Shown one piece after another: positions 1 through 8,525 of a stretch of DNA of 64,000 nucleotides. Both the position numbers and the translations under genes were made by a program. The stretch spans positions 62,001 to 126,000 of the forward strand of contig CAUZDW010000004.1 in the NCBI GenBank assembly GCA_963578825.1. The letters are read 5' to 3'. The notes under the pieces are model-generated. The model searched no databases. It was not told where the DNA came from and saw only the letters and a list, made by a program, of their open reading frames with translations. Numbering within the stretch: the first letter of the stretch is position 1; each line of letters starts with the position of its first letter. Origin of the DNA: JAJDNS01 sp963578825 (GTDB lineage Bacteria > Acidobacteriota > Vicinamibacteria > Fen-336).

Positions 1-13
1 TTGCTCGCCGAGC

Positions 14-403
14 CTATTTCTTTCTCCCGAGGAGCGCGTCGATGCTCAGCAGGCCCGATCCCTTGGAAGCGATATAAAGGAAAACGAAGGAGTAGAGCAC
101 CGCGAGCTCGCCCTTGTTGACGATGGGCCAGAAACTCCGTGGCGCGTGAGCCTTGAAGTACCCTACGGCCATCATCCCGCTGGCGAGAAATGCGGCGAAT
201 CCGGCCCGCAGACCCAGGCCCACCATCAGCCCTCCGCCGAACTCGATGATGCCTCCGAGGAGCATGAGCGGGTCGGAGATCCGTTGCTCCCCTCCGAGCA
301 GACCGAAGAGCTTCTGTGCCCCGTGGCACGCGAACAGGAGGCCGACCACGACGCGCATGAGCGCGTAGATCCACTCCGACTGCTTGCCAAGCCAGCGATT
401 CAT
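14..403 (-). CDS. DoxX family membrane protein
   Basis: Encodes 129 residues with about four hydrophobic segments (roughly residues 10-30, 44-62, 65-85 and 98-115), the layout of small DoxX/DoxD-type inner-membrane proteins. The N-terminal stretch RVVVGLLFACHGAQKLFG is the typical first helix of this family. DoxX proteins are linked to thiosulfate-quinone oxidation or redox stress in some species, but the exact role is usually unknown. The gene ends with TAG and has no operon partner in the window; the next gene on the same strand is a remnant. The function here is inferred from family only. Confidence 0.85.
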   Translation of the reverse strand: MNRWLGKQSEWIYALMRVVVGLLFACHGAQKLFGLLGGEQRISDPLMLLGGIIEFGGGLMVGLGLRAGFAAFLASGMMAVGYFKAHAPRSFWPIVNKGELAVLYSFVFLYIASKGSGLLSIDALLGRKK

Positions 404-509
404 GACGTCCCTCCCTCGTGTGAGTCCAGTGAAGCGCCGACGATACCCTAAAGGTCCGCACTTGTCCCCAGGTGATGGCCGGGACGGACGAGCGTCCTCT
501 TCTCCAGCG

Positions 510-766
510 CTACTGACGGATCAGCCGCTTCACGAGCTCCCGGAGCGCAACGGCGTTGTTGAATCGCTCCTCCCGGGAGCCGAACACGAATGTGACGTGG
601 CCGCGACGCACGCGTTCGAGCACGGGCTCCAGAGCCTCCCCGTGAGCACGGAGCTCCTTGAAATACCGCCGCTTGAACTCGGCCCACTTCTCCGGGTCGT
701 GATCGAACCACCGCCGAAGCTCGGTCGAAGGGGCCACGTCCCTGGCCCAGAGGTCGATCCGAGCCC
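510..766 (-). pseudogene. DUF488 (YeaO-like) protein, C-terminal remnant
   Basis: The C-terminal 85 or so residues match the DUF488 family: RIDLWARDVAPSTELRRWF, then HDPEKWAEFKRRY and a final VALRELVKRL. The conserved N-terminal third of that family (the segment normally ending LVDRLWPRG) is absent. Reading upstream runs directly into a piece of an unrelated methyltransferase at about position 766. The remaining part has normal codon use, so the loss is either a recent deletion or an assembly join. DUF488 proteins have no firmly assigned activity. Confidence 0.7.
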
Positions 767-1053
767 CGCTCCCCAGTACATGGGATTGCGCACGAGCCTG
801 TAGGGCCCTCGCACGACCAGGCGGGGTGGGGGATCGAACGGCGCCGGGGTTCCCCTTCCGACGAAGGCGAAGGTCGAGACACACCGGAGCGTCAGGAAGC
901 CCCGAGAGTGGTGACGAGCATGCCTGCCGCCTGGAACGCCCGCGGGCTCTGCGGAGCCTTGACGCCCATCTCGGAGAGGATCCTCGCCGGCACGAAGACG
1001 AGGACGAAGCCGATGAAGACCGTCGCGTACGTCACCGCGCGGACGACAATCAT
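767..1053 (-). pseudogene. Isoprenylcysteine carboxyl methyltransferase family protein, broken N-terminal part
   Basis: Starting at the ATG at 1053, the protein begins MIVVRAVTYATVFIGFVLVF, a membrane helix. After a frame change near 905-910 it continues with the hallmark GPYRLVRNPMYWG of the ICMT/phospholipid methyltransferase family, where the SAM-binding RNPMY motif lies. The coding sequence then stops making sense at about 767, where it abuts the DUF488 remnant. So the gene carries both a frameshift and loss of its C-terminal third. A complete member of the same broad family lies at 35166-35693. Confidence 0.6.
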
Positions 1054-1173
1054 GACGGCACGTCCGGTCTCCAGCGCTCGGAAAAAAGCGCCAGCTTCTC
1101 GGACAGGATGACCTTCTGCATCGCCTGAGCCTCTAGGAGTCCGCGTCTTCCGACGCGACAAACTCATAGGGTA

Positions 1174-2100
1174 TCAGACCGGGTCTGACCTTCCGTCCCG
1201 CAGCACGGGAGGCGGGGCGCACTCGATCTCCAGGGAATCTCCTGTGGAGGGATGAGGAAGCCGAAGCCGGCACGAGTGGAGCCAGAAGCCGCCCTCGCCG
1301 GGCAGGCCAGGCTCCGGCCCGGGGACACCGCCCTGGACGTAGAGCGGATCGCCGACCAGGGGGTGTCCTGCCGCTGCCAGATGGATGCGAATCTGGTGAG
1401 GTCGGCCGGTGGGGATCTCGACCTCGAGAAGGGACGCGTCGTCGCGGGCCTCCAGGCGGCGGACGTGGGTGAGCGACGGTTTGCCGCTGGCCGACACGGC
1501 GTGGACCTCCCCGAGACGCGGATGCGGCACGAGCCCGATGGGCCGGTCGACGGAGAAGCGCTCGCGGTCCGGAACACCCACCACCAGCGCCCGATAGGTC
1601 TTTTCGACCATCCCGTCGCGCCAGGCCGCCGCCACCTTTCGTCGAGCGTCTCTCGTCCGCGCAAAGAGAAGAAGCCCGGACGTGCCGCGGCCGAGCCGAT
1701 GCATGGGCGTCGCCTCGGGCCACCGCCGGCGCACGACGTGGAGGAGCGTGTGAATCAAGTACAGGCCCCCCTGGGGAATCGACGGGAGACCGCGTGGCTT
1801 CGCCACCGCGAGGAGGTGCGGGTCGCGATGGAGCACCGCGAAGGACAACGGCGCCGCGGGCTCCTCCCACGGCGGACGATGCCACACGAGCGACTGGCCG
1901 GCGCGCAGGACGTCGGTCGCCCGAGCTGGGGCGCCGTCGAGGCGAACCTCACCGTCGGCGATCCTCTGGCGCCACGTCACCTCCGTGGAGTGCCGGTAGC
2001 GCCTCGAGAGGTTCGCCAGCACGGTGCTCCCGGCCGCCTCCGGGCCGACCCGTTCGCGGTACTCGAAGCCGGCGTTCAGGGCCGGGCGCCGGCTCGTCAC
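1174..2100 (-). CDS. RluA-like RNA pseudouridine synthase with HRLG in place of HRLD
   Basis: A 308-residue protein with an S4-like N-terminal part (residues 30-75, VTWRQRIADGEVRLDG) and a pseudouridine synthase fold. Recognisable signatures are LAVAKPRGLP (cf. NKPxGxxV), the catalytic loop MHRLGRGTSGLLLF (about residue 130) and the C-terminal GRPHQIRIHLAAAGHPLVGD. In RluA enzymes the loop reads HRLDxxTSG and the Asp is the catalytic nucleophile; here it is Gly. The GTG start (2098-2100) overlaps the TGA of the aldehyde dehydrogenase remnant upstream (2097-2099), so the two were once translationally coupled. Whether the protein modifies RNA is uncertain. Confidence 0.8.
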   Translation of the reverse strand: MTSRRPALNAGFEYRERVGPEAAGSTVLANLSRRYRHSTEVTWRQRIADGEVRLDGAPARATDVLRAGQSLVWHRPPWEEPAAPLSFAVLHRDPHLLAVAKPRGLPSIPQGGLYLIHTLLHVVRRRWPEATPMHRLGRGTSGLLLFARTRDARRKVAAAWRDGMVEKTYRALVVGVPDRERFSVDRPIGLVPHPRLGEVHAVSASGKPSLTHVRRLEARDDASLLEVEIPTGRPHQIRIHLAAAGHPLVGDPLYVQGGVPGPEPGLPGEGGFWLHSCRLRLPHPSTGDSLEIECAPPPVLRDGRSDPV

Positions 2101-2590
2101 GCGACGTACACGGTCTTCACGCTCACGAACTCGCGGATGCCGAAGACGCCGAGCTCGCGACCGTAGCCGGAGTCCCGAATCCCTCCGAAGGGGAGGCGGG
2201 GGTCGGACGACGCCGAGGGGCTCTAAGGCGAATGTCGCTCTTCCGGGCCTCGGTCGAGACCGCCTCGGCGGCCAGGAAGGCCTCGGCGTGCTCGGCGTAG
2301 TGCTCGCAGACCCAGGCGCACTTGTCGGCCTCGGCGCGCCCTTGGGCCAGGGGCTTCCCCATCTCCAGGGTCATCAACAGGACCAGGTCTTCGCGCCGCT
2401 CGCGCAGGAGCGCCCCCGCACGGCGGAGGGGCTCCGCCCGGCGGGAGAAGGGGACTCGGCGCCACCGCGCCGCCGCGGCCGCGGCCGCCGAGAGGGCCGT
2501 GGCCACCGCCTCCGAGGAGGCCTCCTCGTAGACCCGGATCGGCTGGTCAGTGGCAGGGTTGATCGAGCTCAAGGCCATGGTCCCGGCCAT
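2097..2590 (-). pseudogene. Succinate-semialdehyde dehydrogenase-type ALDH with internal deletion
   Basis: The N-terminal 115 or so residues are an NAD(P)-dependent aldehyde dehydrogenase (SINPATDQPIRVYEEASSEA, LMTLEMGKPLAQGRAE, EARKSDIR). Immediately after this the sequence jumps to the extreme C-terminus of the same family (LPFGGIRDSGYGRELGVFG, then VSVKTVYVA and stop at 2097), in a different frame. The roughly 300 residues in between, including the NAD site and the catalytic Cys and Glu, are missing. The gene is therefore non-functional as written. The join near 2195-2215 is either an internal deletion or a collapsed assembly. It precedes the RluA-like gene with a GTGA overlap. Confidence 0.75.
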
Positions 2591-2772
2591 GATACGACGG
2601 TGATCCCGAGCACGGATTCTCGTCTGATGGGAGTGCTATCCTCCGAGCCACACGAGCAGAATCAGGGCATGAGACCGCTACGGAAAGCGGTCACAGTGGC
2701 ACCGCTGGGGTTCTCCATGTGCAGGAGCAGGCTTTCCGTTGCAGAATAGAGGATCTGGAAACGAAGCCCGTG

Positions 2773-4092
2773 ATGATCTGCCCCTCATGTAGCGGTGTCA
2801 ACGACGACGATGCCGATGCCTGCTTCACCTGCGGGCGCGCCCTGGGTGCGCGCACCCAGGGCGCGATCATCGGCGACCGCTACGAGGTTCTGAAACCCCT
2901 GGGCAAGGGCGGCATGGGCATGGTCTACAAGGCCCACGACCGGATGCTCGAGGAGTCCGTCGCGATCAAGGTCCTCCGCGCCGAGTATTTCAACAACAAG
3001 GAGATGGCCCAGCGCTTCCGTCACGAGATCAAGCTCGCCCGGAAGGTCTCCCACCGCAACGTCTGCCGCATCCACGAGTACGGCGAGGACGGCACCATGC
3101 GGTACATCTCCATGGAGTACGTGGACGGCCAGGACCTGAAGCAGCTCGCCCGCGACCGCGGGGGAATGCTGGGAATCGAACAGGCCTTCGACCTGGCGGT
3201 CCAGACTGCGGACGGGCTGCAGGCCATCCACGACGTCGGCATCGTCCACCGCGACCTCAAGAACGCGAACATCATGTGCGACGAGCGGGGGATGGTCCGC
3301 CTGATGGACTTCGGGATCGCCAAGGTCGCCGGCACGGACCGCACGGGCGGAGGGCTCACCTCGACCGGTCAGATCATGGGCACCCCGGAGTACATGAGCC
3401 CGGAGCAGTGCCTGGGCGACAAGATCGATCACCGTTCCGACAGCTACTCCCTCGGCGTCGTCATCTACGAGATGTTCACCGGCCAGGTGCCTTTCCGGGG
3501 AGACACCTCGGTGGCGACGCTCTTCAAGCACATCCAGGACCCTGTCCCCTTCGAGGGACCGGTGGCCGGCCGCATCCCGATGGCTGCGGTGTCGGTGCTG
3601 CGTCGCGCGCTGGCCAAGGACCGGGCGGAGCGTTTTGACGAGTCGGCCGGGCTGGCGGACGCCCTCCGCGAGGCGCAGCTGCAGACGGCGTCGGGGGAGA
3701 CCGAGGACTCGGCGCCCACGGCGGGGATCCCCGCCGCCGCCCCGCTCACGCCCACTCCGACTCCCGAGCGCCGGCGAGTGACCCGCCTCGACATCTTCGT
3801 CAACTTCGTCCTGCGGCGGGAGGGCACGCTGGGAACCGTCCTGCAGGAAGAGCGAACGATTGCCGAGCACGTCGGCCGCGGAGGCGCGCGGGTGATGACG
3901 ACCATGTCCTCGGTCGGCCCCGGGGACGTGGTGTACCTCGAGGAGGTCGGCGGTCCCTACAAGACCCGGGCCGAGGTGCGGGGCACCTACGTGGGGAAGG
4001 ACGGCATTCGGCGCCTGAACCTCCACTTCCTCGACAGCCCGGCCCCGGACTACCTCGTCCACGTCGACGAAGAGTCCGATTCGAAGAGCTGA
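2773..4092 (+). CDS. Zinc ribbon - Ser/Thr protein kinase - PilZ-like protein
   Basis: A 439-residue cytoplasmic kinase. I chose ATG 2773 because the protein then opens with a zinc ribbon (MICPSCSG..CFTCGR). The Hanks-type kinase domain spans about residues 35-300: GKGGMGMVY (P-loop), AIKVL (Lys), HRDLKNANI (catalytic loop), DFGIAK (Mg binding) and GTPEYMSPEQ (activation segment). A Pro/Thr-rich linker leads to a C-terminal domain of about 95 residues starting RRRVTRLDIF that resembles PilZ by pattern (VGPGDVVYLEE, GTYVGKDGIRRLNLHFLD). No membrane segment is seen. If the PilZ assignment holds, cyclic-di-GMP or a glycan signal could feed into kinase output. It stands alone, about 20 nt before dusB. 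Confidence 0.88.
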   Translation: MICPSCSGVNDDDADACFTCGRALGARTQGAIIGDRYEVLKPLGKGGMGMVYKAHDRMLEESVAIKVLRAEYFNNKEMAQRFRHEIKLARKVSHRNVCRIHEYGEDGTMRYISMEYVDGQDLKQLARDRGGMLGIEQAFDLAVQTADGLQAIHDVGIVHRDLKNANIMCDERGMVRLMDFGIAKVAGTDRTGGGLTSTGQIMGTPEYMSPEQCLGDKIDHRSDSYSLGVVIYEMFTGQVPFRGDTSVATLFKHIQDPVPFEGPVAGRIPMAAVSVLRRALAKDRAERFDESAGLADALREAQLQTASGETEDSAPTAGIPAAAPLTPTPTPERRRVTRLDIFVNFVLRREGTLGTVLQEERTIAEHVGRGGARVMTTMSSVGPGDVVYLEEVGGPYKTRAEVRGTYVGKDGIRRLNLHFLDSPAPDYLVHVDEESDSKS

Positions 4093-4113
4093 TCCGGGCC
4101 GTCCCCTCGTCCG

Positions 4114-5298
4114 ATGGACCCGATCTACCGCAGCCCGCTGAACCGCGACGTGCCGCCGTCCTCCGATCGCGAGTTTCGCCCACTCATGATGGGCCCGATC
4201 CGAGTCTGGCCGCCGGTCGTTCTGGCGCCCATGGCGGGGGTGACGAACCCGCCCTTCCGCTCGCTCTGCCGCCGGTACGGTGCCGGGCTCTACGTGAGCG
4301 AGATGATCACCGCTCGCGCCCTCGTCGAGGGGAACCGCAAGACGCTGCTCCTCGCCAGCTTCGGCCCCGAGGAAGAGACGCGGAGCCTGCAGCTCTACGG
4401 CGTGGACCCCCACTACGTCGGCGAGGCGGTGCGGCTGCTCGTCGGGGAAGATCGCGTGGACCATCTCGATCTGAACTTCGGCTGCCCGGTCAGAAAGGTG
4501 ACCAGCAAGGGCGGAGGAGCGGCCATTCCGCTGAAGCCGCGGCTGCTGCGGAACATCGTTCACTCGGCGGTCGGAGCGGCCGGCCGCGTCCCGGTGACGA
4601 TCAAGTTCCGGATCGGCATCGACGACGATCACCACACCCATCTCGAGGCCGGTCGCATCGCCCAGGAGGAGGGCTGCGTGGGCGTCGGTCTTCACGCCCG
4701 CACCGCTGCGCAGCTCTACGACGGGGAAGCGCGCTGGGCCGCGATCGCGGAGCTGAAGGCCGCGGTGACGCGGATTCCCGTCCTCGGCAACGGAGACGTC
4801 TGGGAAGCGGAGGACGCCCTCCGGATGATGCGGTCGACCGGGTGCGACGGCGTGATCGTGGGCCGGGGCTGCCTGGGCAGGCCGTGGCTCTTCCGCGACC
4901 TGGCCGACGTCTTCGCGGGCCGCGAGCCCCGGGATCCACCCCTTCTCGGGGGCGTCATCGACGTGATGGTCGAGCACGCCCGCCGCCTGGCGGAGTGGCT
5001 GGGGGACGAGCTCCAGGCCATGCGGGCCTTCCGGAAGCACAGCAGCTGGTACACCAAGTGCTTCCCCGGCAGCGCGCCGCTCCGCCAGCGGCTCATGCAC
5101 GTGAAGACGCTTGCGGAGCTCGAGAGCACCCTGGGCGAGGTCGACCGCTCGCTTGCTTATCCTCCCGAGGCTATGCGCGTCCCCCGTGGAAAGACCAGCG
5201 GGACCCAGAAGGTGTCCCTGCCGCCCGGCTACCTCGACTCGTTCGACGACGACACGCCGCCGGGAATCCTCGCCGAGGCCGCTGACTCCGGGGGATAG
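4114..5298 (+). CDS. dusB: tRNA-dihydrouridine synthase
   Basis: A 394-residue FMN TIM-barrel enzyme that reduces uridine in tRNA D-loops. Family marks: VVLAPMAGVTNPPFR near the N-terminus, SEMITARAL, DLNFGCPVRKVTSKGGGAAI with the catalytic Cys, TIKFRIGID, HARTAAQLY, VLGNGDVW and IVGRGCLGRPWLF (phosphate binding). The core ends near residue 325. A tail of about 45 residues (GTQKVSLPPGYLDSF and on) is longer than in E. coli DusB. The N-terminal 25 residues before MMGPIRVW are also extra, so ATG 4186 or ATG 4189 are alternative starts. It follows the kinase gene on the same strand and may be co-transcribed with it. Confidence 0.92.
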   Translation: MDPIYRSPLNRDVPPSSDREFRPLMMGPIRVWPPVVLAPMAGVTNPPFRSLCRRYGAGLYVSEMITARALVEGNRKTLLLASFGPEEETRSLQLYGVDPHYVGEAVRLLVGEDRVDHLDLNFGCPVRKVTSKGGGAAIPLKPRLLRNIVHSAVGAAGRVPVTIKFRIGIDDDHHTHLEAGRIAQEEGCVGVGLHARTAAQLYDGEARWAAIAELKAAVTRIPVLGNGDVWEAEDALRMMRSTGCDGVIVGRGCLGRPWLFRDLADVFAGREPRDPPLLGGVIDVMVEHARRLAEWLGDELQAMRAFRKHSSWYTKCFPGSAPLRQRLMHVKTLAELESTLGEVDRSLAYPPEAMRVPRGKTSGTQKVSLPPGYLDSFDDDTPPGILAEAADSGG

Positions 5299-5300
5299 CG

Positions 5301-5343
5301 CCCTTGCCGCAGGCAGGCATCGGCGCCCAGGGCTGGGCAAGGG
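5301..5343. terminator. Inverted repeat between convergent genes
   Basis: CCCTTGCC (5301-5308) is the reverse complement of GGCAAGGG (5336-5343), with a GC-rich loop of 27 nt. It sits in the 54-nt gap between the ends of dusB and the ABC permease gene, so it could terminate both transcripts. There is no clear T-run. Confidence 0.45.
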
Positions 5344-5352
5344 GGGAGCCAG

Positions 5353-6609
5353 CTACGCGTGACGCACCCACCGCATGAGCTCGGGGAAGGTCGGCTTCTT
5401 TCCGTACATGAGGATGCCCACGCGGTAGATGCGGGCGGAGACCCACAGGACACCCCAGATCGAGGCTCCCAGGAAGACCAGCGAGAGAGCGATCTGCCAC
5501 CACGGCGGGGTGAGGACCATGATCCTGAGGAACATCAGGAGCGGCGTCAGGAGGGGGATGAGCGAGAGGACGACGGCCAGGCCGCCGTCCGGCGACTCGA
5601 GGATCACCGGAAAGCACACGAGCCCCAGGACGAGGGGGATGATGACCGGGAAGACGAACTGCTGGGCCTCCTGGATGGTGTTGACCGCGGCTCCGATGGC
5701 CGCGTAGAGCGACGCGTAGAGGGCGAATCCCAGCAGGAAAAATGCCACGAAGGAGAAGAGGATCAGCGGGCTGATCTCCGGCATGGGGATGTTCCCGGGC
5801 ATGGGTCCGGCTGCGACCAGGGAGATCACGAGGAGCGAGAGGGACCACACGAGAAACTGGGTGAGCCCGGCCGCGCCCACCCCGAGGAGCTTTCCCGCGA
5901 GGAGCTGGGTGGGGGGGGCCCCTGCGGCCAGGACCTCGATCACGCGGCTGCTCTTCTCTTCGATCACTCCGGCCATCACGATCTGGCCCCACATGAGGAT
6001 GGTCGCGTAGAGGATCATGAGCAGGATGATGGCGAAGATGATGCCGACGCCCTTGTCCTCTCTCTCTCCTTCCTCGCTGAGACGGATCGTGCGCCATTGA
6101 AGGCCGCGTGTGAGGTCGTTCACCTGCCCGGGATCGAGGCCCGCCTCGGCGAGGCGGTGGGAGACCACGACCTCCCTGACCTTTTCGCGGATCAGGCTGA
6201 GGTCCATCTGGTTGCTGACCGTCCGGCCGTAGTAGCTCGCGGCGGAGGCTCCGACCGCATCCTCGGGAAGAAGCAGGAAGCCGTCGAGGCCGCCGTCGAC
6301 CACCGCTTTCCTCAGCGCCGCGATCCGAGCCTCAACGGTGCCTTCCCCCGAGGGTTGGACGTCGAAGCGCGGCTCGCCGTCGCGGCGAGCCGCGCGCAGC
6401 GCCTCCTCCACCTGCGACTGGAGGACGCCGCTCTCGTCCAGGACGGCCACCTGGAGCAGCTTGCCACCCGAGCCCGTCACGAGGACCGGGACGACCATGA
6501 GCGCGCCCATGAGGATGGGGCCCAGGATCGTGCCGATGATGAACGCCTTGGAGCGGACCCGCTCCAGGTACTCGCGGCGGACGACGGCTCGGAGCTTGCT
6601 CAGCATCAC
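5353..6609 (-). CDS. ABC-2 type exporter permease (NatB-like)
   Basis: A 418-residue membrane protein: one N-terminal helix (residues 22-45), a large extracytoplasmic domain of about 130 residues, then about five helices from residue 175 on (IIFAIILLMILYATILM, GLTQFLVWSLSLLVISLV, ILFSFVAFFLLGFALYAS, VFPVIIPLVLGLVCF, IMVLTPPWWQIAL). The motif VMAGVIEEKSSRVIEVLAAG is typical of NatB/YhaP permeases. The start overlaps the stop of the ATPase gene (ATGA), so the two form an operon. Substrate unknown; NatAB exports Na+, but relatives export antibiotics or lipids. Confidence 0.9.
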   Translation of the reverse strand: MMLSKLRAVVRREYLERVRSKAFIIGTILGPILMGALMVVPVLVTGSGGKLLQVAVLDESGVLQSQVEEALRAARRDGEPRFDVQPSGEGTVEARIAALRKAVVDGGLDGFLLLPEDAVGASAASYYGRTVSNQMDLSLIREKVREVVVSHRLAEAGLDPGQVNDLTRGLQWRTIRLSEEGEREDKGVGIIFAIILLMILYATILMWGQIVMAGVIEEKSSRVIEVLAAGAPPTQLLAGKLLGVGAAGLTQFLVWSLSLLVISLVAAGPMPGNIPMPEISPLILFSFVAFFLLGFALYASLYAAIGAAVNTIQEAQQFVFPVIIPLVLGLVCFPVILESPDGGLAVVLSLIPLLTPLLMFLRIMVLTPPWWQIALSLVFLGASIWGVLWVSARIYRVGILMYGKKPTFPELMRWVRHA

Positions 6610-7523
6610 GCCGCCTCCTTCCCGTGGCCGGTCACGGTCTCGACGAAGATGTCGTGCAGGCTCGGCTCCACGATCTCGAAGCGGCGGATGCGAAGCCGCG
6701 CCGCCACCTCGCCCAGGAGCGTCTGCGGGTCGGCCCCGTCGCTCATCTTGATCTCGACGTACTGGCCGAAGTCGGACACCTTCGCGACCCCGGGCAGCGA
6801 GCCGAGGAAGCTGCCGTCGCCGTCGAACGCCACCACCACGGTGTTCTTCCCGTGGGCGGCCTTCACCTCGCTCATGGTCCCGTCGAGCACTTTCTCGCCC
6901 TTGTCGATGAGCGCGACGCGGTCGCAGAGCCTCTCCACCGTGTCCATCTGGTGGCTGGAGAGGACGATCGTGGCGCCCCGTCGGCTCAGGTCCACCATGA
7001 CGTCCCGCATCACGTCCATCCCCACGGGGTCGAGCCCGCTCATGGGCTCGTCCATGATGATGAGGTCCGGCTCGTGGAGCACGGTGGCGATGAACTGGGC
7101 CTTCTGCTGCATGCCTTTCGAGAGCTCGCCCGTCTTGCGCTTGCGCCAGTCGGCCAGGCCGAGTCGCTCGAGCCAGGGGCCGAGCCGTCTGGTCGCCTCC
7201 TTGCGGCCAATGCCCTTGATCGCCGCCATGAACACCAGCTGCTCCTCCAGCACCATGCGCATGTAGAGGCCCCGCTCCTCGGGCATGTAGCCCACCCGGT
7301 CGCGGACAGCCTGGTCGGCGGGTCGGCCCAGGATCTCGATCGCGCCGCCGTCGACCCCCAGGATGTTCAGGACCATGCGGAGAGTGGTGGTCTTGCCCGC
7401 CCCGTTGGGACCGAGCAGTCCGAAGACGCTGCCCCGAGGGACCTCCAACGAGAGGTCACGGACCGCCACATGGTCGGCGAAGCTTTTGGACACTCCCTTC
7501 AACACCAGGGCCCGGTCGCTCAC
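6606..7523 (-). CDS. ABC transporter ATP-binding protein (NatA-like)
   Basis: A 305-residue ATPase partner of the downstream permease. Walker A is GPNGAGKTTTLR (about residue 40), the signature is LSKGMQQKAQF, Walker B is LIIMDEPMSGLDP and the switch is SSHQMD. After the nucleotide domain (to about residue 220) there is a C-terminal domain of about 80 residues of the type found in NatA/DrrA (EPSLHDIFVETV). Its stop overlaps the permease start. The gene is divergent from mqnD across a 128-nt gap that should hold both promoters. Confidence 0.93.
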   Translation of the reverse strand: MSDRALVLKGVSKSFADHVAVRDLSLEVPRGSVFGLLGPNGAGKTTTLRMVLNILGVDGGAIEILGRPADQAVRDRVGYMPEERGLYMRMVLEEQLVFMAAIKGIGRKEATRRLGPWLERLGLADWRKRKTGELSKGMQQKAQFIATVLHEPDLIIMDEPMSGLDPVGMDVMRDVMVDLSRRGATIVLSSHQMDTVERLCDRVALIDKGEKVLDGTMSEVKAAHGKNTVVVAFDGDGSFLGSLPGVAKVSDFGQYVEIKMSDGADPQTLLGEVAARLRIRRFEIVEPSLHDIFVETVTGHGKEAA

Positions 7524-7651
7524 GGCACCTCCCTCGCTCCCTTGGGTGGGGAGCGGAGTTTGGGGGACACCATACTCAACTCAGGGCCCCAGTGCCTCTC
7601 GGGACGGCCGGGGCCGACTGCTATGATGGGCACTTCGAGAGCCAGAACACC

Positions 7652-8482
7652 ATGAAGATCACGATTGCCCACAGCCCCGACAGCGACGACGCGTTCATGT
7701 TCTACGGGCTCGCCCGCGGCACCGTCCCCACCGGGGACCTGGAGGTGTCTCACGAGCTCGTCGACATCGAGACCTTGAACCAGCTGGCCCAGGAGGGGCG
7801 CCACGAGGTGACGGCGATCTCGTTCCACGCCTACCCCTACGTCGCGGACACCTACGCGATCATGCCCTGCGGTGGGAGCATCGGCGACGGATACGGTCCC
7901 CTTCTCGTGGCCCGGGAGCCCCTGGACCCCTCTCAGGTTGCCGACAAGACCGTGGCGGTTCCCGGGACGTTGACCTCGGCGTACCTCGCACTGAAGCTGT
8001 TTGCCCCGGAGGTGACCACGCGGGTCGTCCCCTTCGACCAGATCCTCGACGTGGTCCGGGAGGGTGAGGCGGACGTGGGCCTCATCATCCACGAGGGCCA
8101 GCTCACTTACGGCGGACACGGGCTGGAAAAGGTGCTCGACCTGGGCGCCTGGTGGAAGGACGAGACGGGGCTGCCGCTCCCCATGGGCGGCAACGCCGTG
8201 CGCCGCGACCTCGGCCGCGAGAGGATGATACAGATCACACGCCTCGTGCGTGAGACGGTGCGACACTCACTGGAGAATCGTGAGGCCGCACTCGAGTACG
8301 CCATGAGCTTCGCCCGGGGGATGGATCCCGGGGTGGCCGACCGATTCGTCGGGATGTGGGTGAACGACATGACTCTCGAGATCGGGGATCGCGGGCGCGA
8401 GGCCATCCAGACCTTCCTCGACCGTGGTCACGACGCCGGGATCATCCCGAGGCGCGTGGTCGTCGACTTCGTCGAAGCGTGA
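7652..8482 (+). CDS. mqnD: 1,4-dihydroxy-6-naphthoate synthase (menaquinone, futalosine pathway)
   Basis: A 276-residue periplasmic-binding-fold enzyme without a signal peptide. Typical stretches are AHSPDSDDAFMFYG at the N-terminus, LNQLAQEGRHEVTAISFHAYPYV, YAIMPCGGSIGDGYGP, VAVPGTLTSAYLALKL, GLIIHEGQLTY and PMGGNAVRRDLG. MqnD makes 1,4-dihydroxy-6-naphthoate from cyclic dehypoxanthine futalosine. I chose ATG 7652 from conservation (MKITIAHSPDSDD). Other mqn genes are not in the window. It implies menaquinone-based respiration by the futalosine route. Confidence 0.9.
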   Translation: MKITIAHSPDSDDAFMFYGLARGTVPTGDLEVSHELVDIETLNQLAQEGRHEVTAISFHAYPYVADTYAIMPCGGSIGDGYGPLLVAREPLDPSQVADKTVAVPGTLTSAYLALKLFAPEVTTRVVPFDQILDVVREGEADVGLIIHEGQLTYGGHGLEKVLDLGAWWKDETGLPLPMGGNAVRRDLGRERMIQITRLVRETVRHSLENREAALEYAMSFARGMDPGVADRFVGMWVNDMTLEIGDRGREAIQTFLDRGHDAGIIPRRVVVDFVEA

Positions 8483-8525
8483 GGGCTCGAGGCGTCGAGC
8501 TCGACGCCTGCCAGAGGAGCCGCAC

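Noticed and set aside
2785..5340. Long open frame on the minus strand opposite the kinase and dusB genes
   Set aside because: Its translation is Arg/His/Val-rich without family motifs; it is the antisense shadow of high-GC3 genes.
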